From Hallella bergensis DSM 17361 (GTDB taxonomy: Bacteria; Bacteroidota; Bacteroidia; Bacteroidales; Bacteroidaceae), in contig NZ_GG704780.1 in the NCBI RefSeq assembly GCF_000160535.1, positions 882,059 to 946,058 of the forward strand: a stretch of DNA of 64,000 nt. Direction: 5' to 3'. The translations under genes and the position numbers were made by a program. A model generated the notes under the pieces. It did no database searches and was not told the origin of the DNA. It worked only from the letters and a program-made list of their open reading frames with translations. Position 1 is the first letter of the stretch; every line of letters begins with the position of its first letter. Positions 17,268 through 27,051 of this stretch are shown here, one piece after another.

Positions 17268-18509
17268 ATGAAATTCAATACCATTGTTATCGGGGGCGGT
17301 CTCGCCGGCTATACCTGCGCCATTAAGCTGGCGGAGGAGGGGCAGCACGTTCTCCTCGTGTCTGCGGGAGAGAGCAGCCTGCACTTCTCTTCGGGCAGCT
17401 TCGACCTGTTGGGCTACGACGAGGACGGGCAGGTGGTTAGCTCTCCGACCGAAGCAGTACAGCGGCTTCCGCATTCCCATCCTTATCGGAAAGTGAAAGA
17501 TTTCCCAGCGAAAGCAGAGGATGCAAAGAGGCTGCTCAACCAAGCCGGACTGGCCTTCAAGGGCGACGTGTCGGCAAATCATTTCCGTCTCACACCCGTG
17601 GGTATGCTGATGCCCACATGGCTTTCACTTGACGGGATGGTCGTTTTTCCAACAACAGACTCAAAACCATGGGAATCGGCAGCGATTGTATGCCCCATGG
17701 GATTCCTCGACTTCCCTACGGCGTTTGTCCAAGATAGCCTATCCGCCATGGGCATCAGGACAAGAACCCTAACCATAACAACAGCAGAACTGGAGTATGC
17801 AAGGGAAAGCACGTCGGAGATGAGAGCTACCAACCTGGCCAGAAGGCTGGAGAGGGGGAAGGGTATTGAGGCTATGGCACAAGCCATCAACGCATTGGAT
17901 ATCAAAGAGAGCGTCATCCTGATGCCTGCTATCTTCGGCTATGACGACCCAAATGCTGCCAACAAGTTGCAGAAACTGGTTCACAAGCCTGTTGTCTTTA
18001 GTTCCACCATCCCACCGTCAGTGCCAGGGGTATTGATGCAAAAGGCCTTGAAACAGCGGCTAAGAAATCTCGGTGGCATGATTTTGGACAACAATACCGT
18101 GCTGCGCGGCACCATCACCGACTGTCTCGAAAACATCGTCACCGACAAGATTGAAGACCCTATGCTTGCCGCAGACCATTTCGTACTGGCTACTGGCACC
18201 TTCCTCAGCGGTGGTTTGACATCCAACTATACCCACGTGAGCGAGCCGATCTTCGGACTTGACGTTGATGCCGACACCAACCGCCAAGCCTGGCATGTTG
18301 AAGACTTCTACGAGAAACAGCCATATATGAGATTTGGCGTACACACAGATGATACCTTTCATACGTCCAAGGATGGCAAAACCATACCTAACCTCTATGC
18401 CATAGGCAGTGTTCTCAGTGGGAAAGACAGTGTCAGGGCGGCAGACAGGGAAGGCGTGGACATGCTCACGGCTCTGCAAACGGCTCAAAATATCATTGAC
18501 GTATCATAA
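17268..18509 (+). CDS. glpB: Anaerobic glycerol-3-phosphate dehydrogenase, subunit B
   Basis: 413 residues. The N-terminal flavin-binding motif NTIVIGGGLAGYTCAIKLAE starts at residue 3. GlpB-type features follow, such as FSSGSFDLLGY, RLTPVGMLMPTWL and a C-terminal NLYAIGSVLSGKD block. GlpB is the subunit linking catalytic GlpA to the iron-sulphur subunit GlpC and thence to menaquinone. It sits between glpA (12-base gap) and glpC (71-base gap), the standard glpABC order. Length is normal and no damage is seen. Confidence 0.92.
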   Translation: MKFNTIVIGGGLAGYTCAIKLAEEGQHVLLVSAGESSLHFSSGSFDLLGYDEDGQVVSSPTEAVQRLPHSHPYRKVKDFPAKAEDAKRLLNQAGLAFKGDVSANHFRLTPVGMLMPTWLSLDGMVVFPTTDSKPWESAAIVCPMGFLDFPTAFVQDSLSAMGIRTRTLTITTAELEYARESTSEMRATNLARRLERGKGIEAMAQAINALDIKESVILMPAIFGYDDPNAANKLQKLVHKPVVFSSTIPPSVPGVLMQKALKQRLRNLGGMILDNNTVLRGTITDCLENIVTDKIEDPMLAADHFVLATGTFLSGGLTSNYTHVSEPIFGLDVDADTNRQAWHVEDFYEKQPYMRFGVHTDDTFHTSKDGKTIPNLYAIGSVLSGKDSVRAADREGVDMLTALQTAQNIIDVS

Positions 18510-18580
18510 GAAAAACCCTACAACAGAATGTACGACTGGCGCAAAACCCATGAAATGCGCCCTTAAACAATATTAGGTGG

Positions 18581-19858
18581 ATGAAAAAGGAAATCCAAGC
18601 AAACAACATCAGCCAGCATAATCTGGAACAGTGCCTGAAGTGCACGATATGCACCGCATACTGTCCGGTCTCCGCCGTAGAGCCTAAATATCTCGGGCCT
18701 AAGCTGTCGGGACCAGACTTGGAGCGCTACCGGATGAAAGATCCGAAAATCGCCGATGACACGCTAAAGATGTGTCTCAACTGTAAGCGGTGTGAAATAG
18801 CATGCCCCTCCGGTGTGCATATTGGCGACCTAATACAGGCGGCGAGAATCAAATACTCCAAGCACATTCCGGGACTTAGGGACAGAATGCTGGCCAATAC
18901 CGACTTTGTAGGCACTATGGCCACTATGGTGTCGCCAATAGTCAATTTCTCACTGGGTCTCAAACCCACCAAAGCCTTGCTGCACTCGGTGATGAAAATA
19001 GACAAGCACCGCACGTTCCCTGCCTACGCCAACCAGAAATTCGAGACTTGGTTTGTCCGCGAGGCACAGGACAAGCAATCGCAGTTCAATCGCTTTGTCA
19101 GCTATTTCCACGGTTGCTATGTTAATTATAACTTCCCGCAGCTTGGCAAAGATCTGGTGAAGATCCTGAACGCCTGCAACTATGGCGTGCATCTCCTCGA
19201 GAAAGAGAAATGCTGCGGAGTTGCTCTCATTGCCAACGGGTTGTCGGGGCAGGCCAGAAAACAGGGGCTAACGAACATGGCCTCCATACGCAAGGCAATC
19301 GACAACCACGATGAGGCTATCCTGACCACAAGCTCAACATGCACGTTCACGATGCGCGATGAATATCCGGAGCTACTGGATATTGACAATAGCGATGTGC
19401 GGCAAAGTCTCCTCCTGGCTACGAGATTTATCTTCACGCTTGTGGACAAAGGCAAGATAAGGCTGGCTTTCCGCAACGACTATCATGCCCGGCTGGCTTA
19501 TCACACCGCATGCCACATGGAGCGGATGGGATGGGTCATGTATAGTACGGAGCTGCTGCGGATGATACCAGGCGTAGAGCTCACCGTGCTTGAAAGCATT
19601 TGCTGCGGCATAGCCGGAACGTATGGCTTCAAACGTGAGAATTACGAGCGGTCGCAGAAAATCGGATCCACGCTTTTCGAACACATCGAAAGAGCCCACC
19701 CAGATTATGTAGTAACCGACTGCGAGACCTGCAAATGGCAAATTGAGATGTCTACACCATACCCTGTCATGAATCCCATAAGCATCCTCGCTGACGCACT
19801 GGATGTGGAAAAGACACAGATGCTAAACCAAACCACAAGCCATCAGCCTGAATCCTAA
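18581..19858 (+). CDS. glpC: Anaerobic glycerol-3-phosphate dehydrogenase, iron-sulphur subunit C
   Basis: 425 residues. Two [4Fe-4S] motifs are near the N-terminus, CLKCTICTAYCP (about 18) and CLNCKRCEIACPSG (about 64). Two cysteine-rich CCG domains follow (EKCCGVAL near 210 and SICCGIAGTYG near 340, with a CETCKWQIE end). GlpC anchors the GlpAB dimer at the membrane and passes electrons to the quinone pool, fitting anaerobic fumarate respiration in Bacteroidales. It completes glpABC; a 113-base gap precedes the porin gene. Confidence 0.92.
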   Translation: MKKEIQANNISQHNLEQCLKCTICTAYCPVSAVEPKYLGPKLSGPDLERYRMKDPKIADDTLKMCLNCKRCEIACPSGVHIGDLIQAARIKYSKHIPGLRDRMLANTDFVGTMATMVSPIVNFSLGLKPTKALLHSVMKIDKHRTFPAYANQKFETWFVREAQDKQSQFNRFVSYFHGCYVNYNFPQLGKDLVKILNACNYGVHLLEKEKCCGVALIANGLSGQARKQGLTNMASIRKAIDNHDEAILTTSSTCTFTMRDEYPELLDIDNSDVRQSLLLATRFIFTLVDKGKIRLAFRNDYHARLAYHTACHMERMGWVMYSTELLRMIPGVELTVLESICCGIAGTYGFKRENYERSQKIGSTLFEHIERAHPDYVVTDCETCKWQIEMSTPYPVMNPISILADALDVEKTQMLNQTTSHQPES

Positions 19859-19971
19859 TCACGCAACACCTGCCCTGCTACTGCCATATCGCGGGGCACG
19901 GGGCGTGAGAAGAAATATAAACCTAATTCTTTTAATATTTATCAATGATGATTACCTAATTCAAAACTATT

Positions 19972-21087
19972 ATGAAACATCTTGTAATTACAATGCTCAT
20001 GGCTGGCTCATGCCTCAACTTGCCCGCCGCAGAGACTACGGTTGTAGAAAACAATGCCGAAGAGAGTGCTTCTGTGCAAAAAACGGACATCGCCAAAGAG
20101 ATTGCAAAGGCTGTAAAAATCTCGGGATACTTGCAAACTGGCTGGAACTATAGCACGGCCGGCGAAGGATCTTCTTCTTTTCAGGCTAAAAGACTTCGTC
20201 TGATTGCCGACGCAGCTTTAACCTCAAAGTTAGCTTTCAGACTTCAGCTTGAAGCTTTTAACGGCATCGCAGGGTCAACAAATGGGAATGGCCAAAAGAA
20301 TATTCAAGTCATGGACGCATTTGCGACCTATACGTTCAGTCCTGCTTTTAAGGTTAGGGCCGGCCAATACTACCTACCCCTCGGTTATGAGAATTATGAC
20401 AACTCTCCCTCCATTTTGGAGACAGTAGACTTTTCGAATATTTGCTACCGCATGGTTTGCAGGAATCCGCATGAGTACAATATTGTGGATTACGGACGTG
20501 ACTTGGGTATCATGATTACGGGAGACCTGTTCCGCTCCTCGGAAGGGTTCAACTATTTAAGATATGACTTGTCGCTTACCAATGGGTCACTTCCCTCTAA
20601 GGACGATCCGAATAAGTCGAAGGATGTAGCCGCCGCTATCACAGTTCGTCCCGTGAAATATTTTAGCTTGAAGGCTTCCTATGGGTGGGGCGAAGGCACC
20701 AAAACCTATAAAGATATGAACAGGCTGATTTTGGGAGCATGGTATAACAACCCGAACGGCTTTCTCGCACGCGCGGAATACGGCCTTTTGAAAGGGGAGA
20801 AGAAAACCTTTGACGAACGTGGAGCTTACGCTATTACCGGCTATCATTTTCAAACCAACTGTGGGGAGTTCCTGCCTGTAGTGCGCTATGATATGTATAG
20901 GGACAAAGTGCTCGATGCCACTTCTAATAACTATGACCGCATTTTAGCCGGTCTCACATACCAACCCTTTTCAAACTTTAAGATTCAATTAAACTACCAA
21001 CATGGTTTCTACACTGACAAGGCTGCAAAGGCCATTGGAAAGGATGGGTATGACCAGGTTCAACTGATGGGTATGTTTAAATTCTAA
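19972..21087 (+). CDS. Porin O/P-like outer-membrane channel
   Basis: 371 residues. The signal peptide is MKHLVITMLMAGSCLNLPAA and is followed by a short polar linker. The mature part is a beta-barrel with alternating aromatic strands, opening with ISGYLQTGWNYS and ending QVQLMGMFKF with the terminal Phe typical of outer-membrane proteins. It resembles the phosphate-selective porin O/P family (PF07396). Placed between glpC and glpT, it probably admits G3P or glycerophosphodiesters to the periplasm (inference). This gene and the next are visibly more A+T-rich (about 43-47% G+C in spot counts) than glpT (about 57%), hinting at a different origin. Confidence 0.75.
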   Translation: MKHLVITMLMAGSCLNLPAAETTVVENNAEESASVQKTDIAKEIAKAVKISGYLQTGWNYSTAGEGSSSFQAKRLRLIADAALTSKLAFRLQLEAFNGIAGSTNGNGQKNIQVMDAFATYTFSPAFKVRAGQYYLPLGYENYDNSPSILETVDFSNICYRMVCRNPHEYNIVDYGRDLGIMITGDLFRSSEGFNYLRYDLSLTNGSLPSKDDPNKSKDVAAAITVRPVKYFSLKASYGWGEGTKTYKDMNRLILGAWYNNPNGFLARAEYGLLKGEKKTFDERGAYAITGYHFQTNCGEFLPVVRYDMYRDKVLDATSNNYDRILAGLTYQPFSNFKIQLNYQHGFYTDKAAKAIGKDGYDQVQLMGMFKF

Positions 21088-21116
21088 TCGTTAAATCCAT
21101 TTTAAATTTTAATAAC

Positions 21117-22088
21117 ATGAAAAAGATTATCATCTCCATTGCGCTGGCTGTCATGCCTCTATCCTCCCTGTTCGCACAACATATAGGAGAAGAATACCGC
21201 TTAAAAAAGGTCATTCCCGTGGAGGGACGGCAAGGTATCGCGATTGACGAAAACTATTATTACGTTTCCAACACAAAAGCTTTATACAAGTACGACAAGG
21301 AAGGCAACCTTCTGTTGAAAAACGACAAGCCTTTTAAAGATCCCAAAAAGGTTAATCACTTCGGAGATATCGATGTGTTTAACGGAGAAATTTACGCAGG
21401 CGCGGAGTTGTTTGAATACGGACGCGGATTTAATATTGTTATTTCGGTATACGATGCGAAGACCCTGCAATGGAAACGCGACATCCCATGGTCTCCAGAG
21501 TCTGGACAAGTTGAAGTTTCCGGATTAGCTGTCGATAGGGAAAAAAACATGATCTGGATGTCCGACTGGGTGGATAGCCGCTATGTATATTGCTATAGTC
21601 TCGAAACAGGCAAATACTACACAAAAATGCAGTGCCGCCCCACTCCCTATTGGACGCAGGGCATATTTATCGCAGATGGTAAAATGCTGTTTACTGCCGA
21701 TGATGGGGAGTCGACATACCATATTGCCGATAATATTTATGTTGCGGATATCAACGAGGTGCCTTTCACTGGTTTAGTACAGGGGACGGAAGTGGTGAAG
21801 GACACTCCTTTCTCTGTCAAATTGGATCAAAACGGCAAAGTGGTAACACGTACGGGACTTGTTGCCGGCGGGGCCAAGGCCGGAACACTTAAGCTTTTCC
21901 GTGAAATGGTTGATTTCCGCCGTGCCGGTGAGATTGAAGGAATCTCCATTGACCCAACGAACGACGACTTAGTGGTTTTAAACAACCGAGGAACACAAAT
22001 CATCCTTGGCATGTCTCAAGGCCCATTTGAAAAAGAAGGGTACACAAAAGAAGTTCACGAGCTTTATATCTACGAGAAAATTAAATAG
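21117..22088 (+). CDS. Secreted predicted beta-propeller protein of unknown function
   Basis: 323 residues. The signal peptide is MKKIIISIALAVMPLSSLFAQ. The mature protein shows repeated propeller-like units such as GIAIDENYYYVSNTKALYKYDKEG, VSGLAVDREKNMIWMSDWVDSRYVYCYSLETG and IEGISIDPTNDDLVVLNNRGT, each a strand-turn-strand pattern of about 45 residues. No catalytic motif is recognised. Located between an O/P-type porin (29-base gap) and glpT (23-base gap), it is probably periplasmic and part of the same transcript. It could bind glycerophosphodiesters or hydrolyse an ester, but no function can be assigned from sequence. Its A+T-rich composition matches the porin gene rather than glpT. Confidence 0.6.
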   Translation: MKKIIISIALAVMPLSSLFAQHIGEEYRLKKVIPVEGRQGIAIDENYYYVSNTKALYKYDKEGNLLLKNDKPFKDPKKVNHFGDIDVFNGEIYAGAELFEYGRGFNIVISVYDAKTLQWKRDIPWSPESGQVEVSGLAVDREKNMIWMSDWVDSRYVYCYSLETGKYYTKMQCRPTPYWTQGIFIADGKMLFTADDGESTYHIADNIYVADINEVPFTGLVQGTEVVKDTPFSVKLDQNGKVVTRTGLVAGGAKAGTLKLFREMVDFRRAGEIEGISIDPTNDDLVVLNNRGTQIILGMSQGPFEKEGYTKEVHELYIYEKIK

Positions 22089-22111
22089 GATCTACCTAAT
22101 TATATAAAAAC

Positions 22112-23512
22112 ATGTGGAAATTTTTAATGCCTCCTGCTCATAAAGCAGAGCAAACTGGTCCCGAGGCAGACGCAAAGTACAAAAAATTACGCCAGCAAGT
22201 ATTCCTTGGAATCTTCATCGGCTATGCTGGATTTTACATCGTAAGGAAGAACTTCTCCATGGCCATTCCGATGCTGGCTCCATTCGGCTTCGAGAAAGGC
22301 GAACTGGGGGTTGTGCTTTCCATGAACGCCATCGCGTATGGGTTCTCCAAATTCATCATGGCCAGTGTTTCCGACCGCAGCAATGCCCGTCGGTTCCTGC
22401 CTTTGGGATTGTGCCTTGCCGCCATCTCAATGATGTTCATGATCGTCCCGATTCAATGCTTCGGGGCTGAAAACAAGCCTCTCGCCATTGCGGTGATGGC
22501 CGCCCTCAACTTTTTAGTGGGTTGGTTCAACGGCATGGGATGGCCTCCCTGCGGACGTGTGATGACCCATTGGTTCTCCATTAAGGAGAGGGGCACATGG
22601 ATGGCCGTGTGGAACTGCGCCCACAACGTTGGCGGTGCCCTTGTCGGGCCAATGGCGGTCTACGGCGCCTTGTGGTTTGGCTCTTGGTTCTACGGTGCCG
22701 ACGAGCAGCGGTATTTCCTCATCGGCACATTCTTGTTCCCCGCATGCGTAGCCCTGCTCATCGCGCTAATAGCCTATGTCCTCATTCGCGACACCCCACA
22801 GTCGTGTGGCCTGCCACCCATAGAGAAATGGAGAAATGACTATGCCGCCACCTACGACGAGAAGTCAGAGAGCGTGCTTTCCACCAAGGAGATATTCCGT
22901 ACGGTGCTGAACAACAGGTTCCTATGGTACATCGCCATTGCCAATGCCTTTGTCTACATGGTCAGGTATGGCTGTCTTGACTGGGCTCCCGCTATCCTGA
23001 CCGAGCAAGGCATCGACATCAAGAATGCCGGATGGGCATACTTCGCCTACGAGATGGCTGCCATCCCGGGGACGCTGATCTGCGGCTGGCTATCCGACAA
23101 GGTGTTCAACGGCCGACGTGCCATACCCACGATTATCTTCATGGTCATTGTGGCTGTGCTCATCTTGATCTATTGGCAAAACTTCACCAATATCAACATT
23201 GTGATGTTCTGTCTCATCGGAATCGGATTCTTCATCTACGGCCCCGTGATGCTTATTGGCGTGCAAGCGCTCGACCTGGCACCGAAGAACGCTGCAGGAA
23301 CAGCAGCCGGACTCACGGGCTTCATGGGATATGTGCTGGGTACGGCCTTGCTGGCCAACGTTGTCATCGGCTATGTAGCCGAGTCGGCTGGCTGGGGCTG
23401 GACATTTGCCCTACTTATTGCAGCGTGCGTATTGTCTATCTTCTTCATGGGGCTGACTTACAAGCGTGAGCAGTACTTGGTTCATCAAAACAAGAAAGAC
23501 GCTAACTCATAA
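22112..23512 (+). CDS. glpT: Glycerol-3-phosphate : phosphate antiporter (MFS)
   Basis: 466 residues with about 12 hydrophobic segments. The three substrate-binding basic residues of E. coli GlpT have visible equivalents: Arg in YIVRKNFSMAIPML (helix 1), His in WNCAHNVGGALVG (helix 5) and Arg in YMVRYGCLDWAPAIL (helix 7). Members of this organophosphate antiporter family exchange G3P, hexose phosphate or phosphoglycerate for phosphate at the inner membrane. The context with glpABC and glpQ makes G3P the expected substrate. The gene follows the propeller gene by 23 bases. Confidence 0.92.
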   Translation: MWKFLMPPAHKAEQTGPEADAKYKKLRQQVFLGIFIGYAGFYIVRKNFSMAIPMLAPFGFEKGELGVVLSMNAIAYGFSKFIMASVSDRSNARRFLPLGLCLAAISMMFMIVPIQCFGAENKPLAIAVMAALNFLVGWFNGMGWPPCGRVMTHWFSIKERGTWMAVWNCAHNVGGALVGPMAVYGALWFGSWFYGADEQRYFLIGTFLFPACVALLIALIAYVLIRDTPQSCGLPPIEKWRNDYAATYDEKSESVLSTKEIFRTVLNNRFLWYIAIANAFVYMVRYGCLDWAPAILTEQGIDIKNAGWAYFAYEMAAIPGTLICGWLSDKVFNGRRAIPTIIFMVIVAVLILIYWQNFTNINIVMFCLIGIGFFIYGPVMLIGVQALDLAPKNAAGTAAGLTGFMGYVLGTALLANVVIGYVAESAGWGWTFALLIAACVLSIFFMGLTYKREQYLVHQNKKDANS

Positions 23513-23744
23513 TATAAACCTATAATTTATTTAATTGTTCACCAAAGTCTCGCGGACGGCTGCCTATCATGCAGCGGCAACGCTCAGATACGGCTGTATA
23601 AGTTTCCGGAATCCTGGCCTGTGCTTTATATACCGATTGCTTAGACTCTTTCATAAGTTTGCCTATCCAGACTCCGTCCTTATCCCATATTCGCGCTCAC
23701 GCATGCAAGGGGCAGGATGTCTGCGAGACTTTAATCTAAATTTT

Positions 23745-25436
23745 ATGACAACAAAACTTTTCCAACTTGGCACTATGGGCATTGCGCTGGCTGCAATCGT
23801 TTCATCGTGCGACGACAACCAGCAGTTCACTGATGTGAACGCTGATGCCAAGAGAGTTCAGGTCAATGTCATCTCTCCGGAGATGGCCAAGGTAAGGGAT
23901 TACGTTCCCTTGTATGCTACTGTTGCCCACCGCGGAACCACGTTCTGGGCACCCGAGGAAACCGAGGCTTCCTGGCGATGGGCTCGCAATATGGGCGCAG
24001 ACTACCTGGAAAGCGACCTACAGGTTACCAAGGACGGCGTAGTGTTGGCCAACCACGACGAGAATCTCAAGCGCACCACCAACGTGTCCGAGCTTTTCTC
24101 CGAGCAAATTCCCTCCAGCAGAAAGGACTTCTATCGCAGCTTCCGCAATGCCGATGGCTCGCAGCATTTCTCTGAGCAAGACATCGAGGATCAGTACCAG
24201 CGCGATGTGGCCGACTTCCGCCCAAACTACACCTTGTCGTACTATTACGCTGAGCTGCTCATGCTCGATGCCGGCAAGTGGTTCAACGAAAGTTCATGGG
24301 AGGAAGCCCGCCCCGCCTTTGCCGCCCAAAACTACGGCAAGATGATTTACGACGCAGCCGGCGTGCCATCTGTGCGGTATGCTGACGGCCAATATGTATC
24401 GGCCCTACAAGACCAGATTAACTATGCCATGGGCAATATGCTCAAGCGCGATGCCGCCAACCGCCGCGTGCTGCCTTTCCGCATCAAGGATGAGTTCAAG
24501 AATATGACACTTGCCGAGATCTACAAGGCTGCCGTGCCCGCTGTCAAATGCGATGACCCCTCCGTCAAGGGAAGCAAGGCCTCCAAGTATATGGACTTCA
24601 TCGAGTACGATTTCAAGAACGCTTATGTGAAAGACCCCAAGGACAACGGAAACCGCCCCGGCATATACCCAGAGTTCAAGGAGTCGTGGCTTAACCCCAA
24701 GGATATTGAGATTCGGGTTTACAACATCCTGAACGAATGGGGCTGGAACATCATCACGAAACCAGAAGCAGAGAACACTCCTTTCTATGTCGACGGCAAG
24801 GTAAACGTGGGCAACACCAACGGCAAGGTTATTCTGCAAACATTCTCGTTCGACGCGCTGCAGCGTGCCTATGATGTCTACAAAGGCCGAATCCCCATGT
24901 GCTTCCTGATGTGGACGGGTAAGGGCGCTACCGACATCAAGTATACAGACCCCAAGGGCTATGCCGACTTCATCAACTATGCGCTTGCCAAGGGAGCACA
25001 TATCATGGGCCCGTCTATCGCCGGTGCACCCAACAACTATGATGAGCTCAACTATCCTTGGCAGGTTTGCCTCATCCGCCGCGCGCAAATGCTGAACCAT
25101 CCTTACTCGTTCGACTCCTACGCCCAGATGACCAAATACATGGGCTACTACGTTAACTTCTGGGGAAAGAATCCCACGCAGTTCGACGATATCCTGAACG
25201 TGACGGTGCAGCCCACGAAGTACACCACCTTCAAGGAGCCACAGACTCACCCGGTCTATATGGACGGCTATTTCACCAACCACTCCGAGATCTCGCTGAA
25301 ATATATGATAGAGAACGGCTTCCGTTGCAGCGCGACCCTCGAAAACCCGTTCCATCCCGGAAAGAAGTACGACAACTCACAGGCTCCGTCATTCGTGCCT
25401 GAGGCACAGGACGTTCTCCGTGAGCTCGGCTATTAA
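23745..25436 (+). CDS. glpQ: Glycerophosphodiester phosphodiesterase, lipoprotein
   Basis: 563 residues from the ATG at 23745. The longer frame from a TTG at 23535 lacks a plausible start and would bury the lipoprotein signal, MTTKLFQLGTMGIALAAIVSSC. GDPD signatures follow: TVAHRGTTFWAPEETEAS (catalytic His and metal Glu), GADYLESDLQVTKDGV and LANHDENLKRTTNV (second His). The protein is longer than E. coli GlpQ (about 360 residues) because of an insertion between these motifs and the C-terminal half. It would hydrolyse glycerophosphocholine, glycerophosphoethanolamine and similar diesters to G3P outside the inner membrane, feeding GlpT. The 232-base gap before it has no clear promoter. Confidence 0.88.
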   Translation: MTTKLFQLGTMGIALAAIVSSCDDNQQFTDVNADAKRVQVNVISPEMAKVRDYVPLYATVAHRGTTFWAPEETEASWRWARNMGADYLESDLQVTKDGVVLANHDENLKRTTNVSELFSEQIPSSRKDFYRSFRNADGSQHFSEQDIEDQYQRDVADFRPNYTLSYYYAELLMLDAGKWFNESSWEEARPAFAAQNYGKMIYDAAGVPSVRYADGQYVSALQDQINYAMGNMLKRDAANRRVLPFRIKDEFKNMTLAEIYKAAVPAVKCDDPSVKGSKASKYMDFIEYDFKNAYVKDPKDNGNRPGIYPEFKESWLNPKDIEIRVYNILNEWGWNIITKPEAENTPFYVDGKVNVGNTNGKVILQTFSFDALQRAYDVYKGRIPMCFLMWTGKGATDIKYTDPKGYADFINYALAKGAHIMGPSIAGAPNNYDELNYPWQVCLIRRAQMLNHPYSFDSYAQMTKYMGYYVNFWGKNPTQFDDILNVTVQPTKYTTFKEPQTHPVYMDGYFTNHSEISLKYMIENGFRCSATLENPFHPGKKYDNSQAPSFVPEAQDVLRELGY

Positions 25437-25473
25437 TCAAAATATCATCAATAATATTTAGCATTACAGTTGT

Positions 25474-26814
25474 ATGAAAAAATATATTATGCTTTCAGTC
25501 TTGGCATCCTGCGCCCTGTCGCTTTCAGCCCAAGACTTCGACACAAAGCCATCCGTCACCATTGACAACAAGAACGAAGACTTGCACTTCACCGTCGGCG
25601 CACGTTTCATGGCAGATGCCGCGTACTATCATTCCGACTTCACCCCACTGCAGAGCGGGGCTTCCATCACCGATGCGCGCATACGCACATCGCTCACTTA
25701 CGAGAACTGGAAGTTCTACGCCGACTTTGGCTTCGGTGGTGGGAAGTTTAGCCAGAAAAACATATTCCTTGAGTATGCCACCCCACAGCCCAACGGCGGC
25801 CGACATGCCATCAAGGCCGGCTACTACAACGACCCCGCAGGCTCCATGGCACGCAACACATCGCTGGGGAGCTACCACTTTATCTCCCGTCCGGGTGCAT
25901 CCAACGCACTGGGTGAGGGGCGTGAACTGGGGGTTACCTATAAGTACACCAACGATCGCTTCATGGCCTACCAAGGCATATTCACCGAGGACCAGTATAA
26001 CAAACTGGAGGCTGGCTTCAACGGCATTGTGCTGTCGGGACGTTACCAGGTGCGCCCTCTCATCGATGAGGATCAAACGCTATCTGTCGGTGCCAACATC
26101 CGCTACCAGCATGTTGGTGGCGGCGTGACGGAAAACAACGTGCTGAAGAAGAGTCTGTCGTTGGGACAGACCCTCGAGACCTACGTCGACGAGGACATGC
26201 AGTTTGTGTCCTGCGAGCTTCCGTGGGCAGAAAACGTGCTCGATGCAGGAGCAGAGGCACTATACCACAACCGAAACATGTTTGTCAGGGGCGAGTATAT
26301 GTGGAAGCGCATCACCAAGAAGCGCGACTCAGAAACCTTGTTCGAGGCCAGCAACAACAACATCGACACATGGGGAACGCTCGATGCCTGGATGGCGGCC
26401 AACCCGCTCAAGGCTAACAGTTTCCAAGGTGGATACGTAGAAGCTGGCTTCCTGGTTTTCGGCAATCCCTATTCGTTCGACAAAAACGAGGGCGTGCTCC
26501 GGGGACTCTCGGGCCGCTCACTGGAAATTGTGGCACGCTTCAACTACACCGGGCTTAACGACATCAACAAGGGCGAATATTTCTCGGTAGCCCGCAACCA
26601 ATATTATCCTGACGGATACATGCAGGATTATCCCTACAAGTCGACCAGCATTGGCGGTGGATCTGTGCGCTCATGGACTATCGGCGCCAACTACAGCTTC
26701 AACCGGTTTGTCCAGGTGATGCTCGATTACACGTACCACAACCTCCACAAGGACTACCTGTCCAACGATCGCAACTTCCATGCGGTGCAAGCTCGCATGC
26801 AGTTTGTTTTCTGA
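25474..26814 (+). CDS. Porin O/P-like outer-membrane channel, second copy
   Basis: 446 residues. The signal peptide is MKKYIMLSVLASCALSLSAQ and the mature part is a beta-barrel ending AVQARMQFVF. Strands such as TSLTYENWKFYADFGFGGGKFSQKN (shown only in part) and SWTIGANYSFNRFVQVMLDY fit the phosphate-selective porin O/P family. It is 37 bases after glpQ and is the last gene of the block, followed by a strong terminator-like hairpin (26840-26876). It is not a close duplicate of the porin at 19972, and the two may differ in substrate. Uptake of glycerophosphodiesters or phosphate is inferred from context. Confidence 0.75.
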   Translation: MKKYIMLSVLASCALSLSAQDFDTKPSVTIDNKNEDLHFTVGARFMADAAYYHSDFTPLQSGASITDARIRTSLTYENWKFYADFGFGGGKFSQKNIFLEYATPQPNGGRHAIKAGYYNDPAGSMARNTSLGSYHFISRPGASNALGEGRELGVTYKYTNDRFMAYQGIFTEDQYNKLEAGFNGIVLSGRYQVRPLIDEDQTLSVGANIRYQHVGGGVTENNVLKKSLSLGQTLETYVDEDMQFVSCELPWAENVLDAGAEALYHNRNMFVRGEYMWKRITKKRDSETLFEASNNNIDTWGTLDAWMAANPLKANSFQGGYVEAGFLVFGNPYSFDKNEGVLRGLSGRSLEIVARFNYTGLNDINKGEYFSVARNQYYPDGYMQDYPYKSTSIGGGSVRSWTIGANYSFNRFVQVMLDYTYHNLHKDYLSNDRNFHAVQARMQFVF

Positions 26815-26839
26815 TCCGCACACACAGTTAGCTTCATAG

Positions 26840-26876
26840 GAAAATCCCAGTCAGCATACAGTTGGCTGGGATTTTC
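26840..26876 (+). terminator. Terminator of the glp block
   Basis: A perfect 11-bp stem, GAAAATCCCAG / CTGGGATTTTC, with a 15-base loop, 25 bases after the last porin gene. Confidence 0.7.
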
Positions 26877-27051
26877 TGCTTGAATCCGACTTTTGCATGA
26901 CGGCAGTCTTGATGACTTGATCAATGGGCACATGCTCAACATGGTCTTAAACTTTCCCCCGTAGCCTCAACAGCAGTAAGGTGCGTGGGGCTAAGCGTTC
27001 CAAAACATTTGAAGCCGGGATGTTAACAGGCAAAAGCACAGTTTGTGCCTA

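Noticed and set aside
23535-23744. Longer N-terminus for GlpQ
   Set aside because: It would need a TTG start and puts 70 residues before a good lipoprotein signal.
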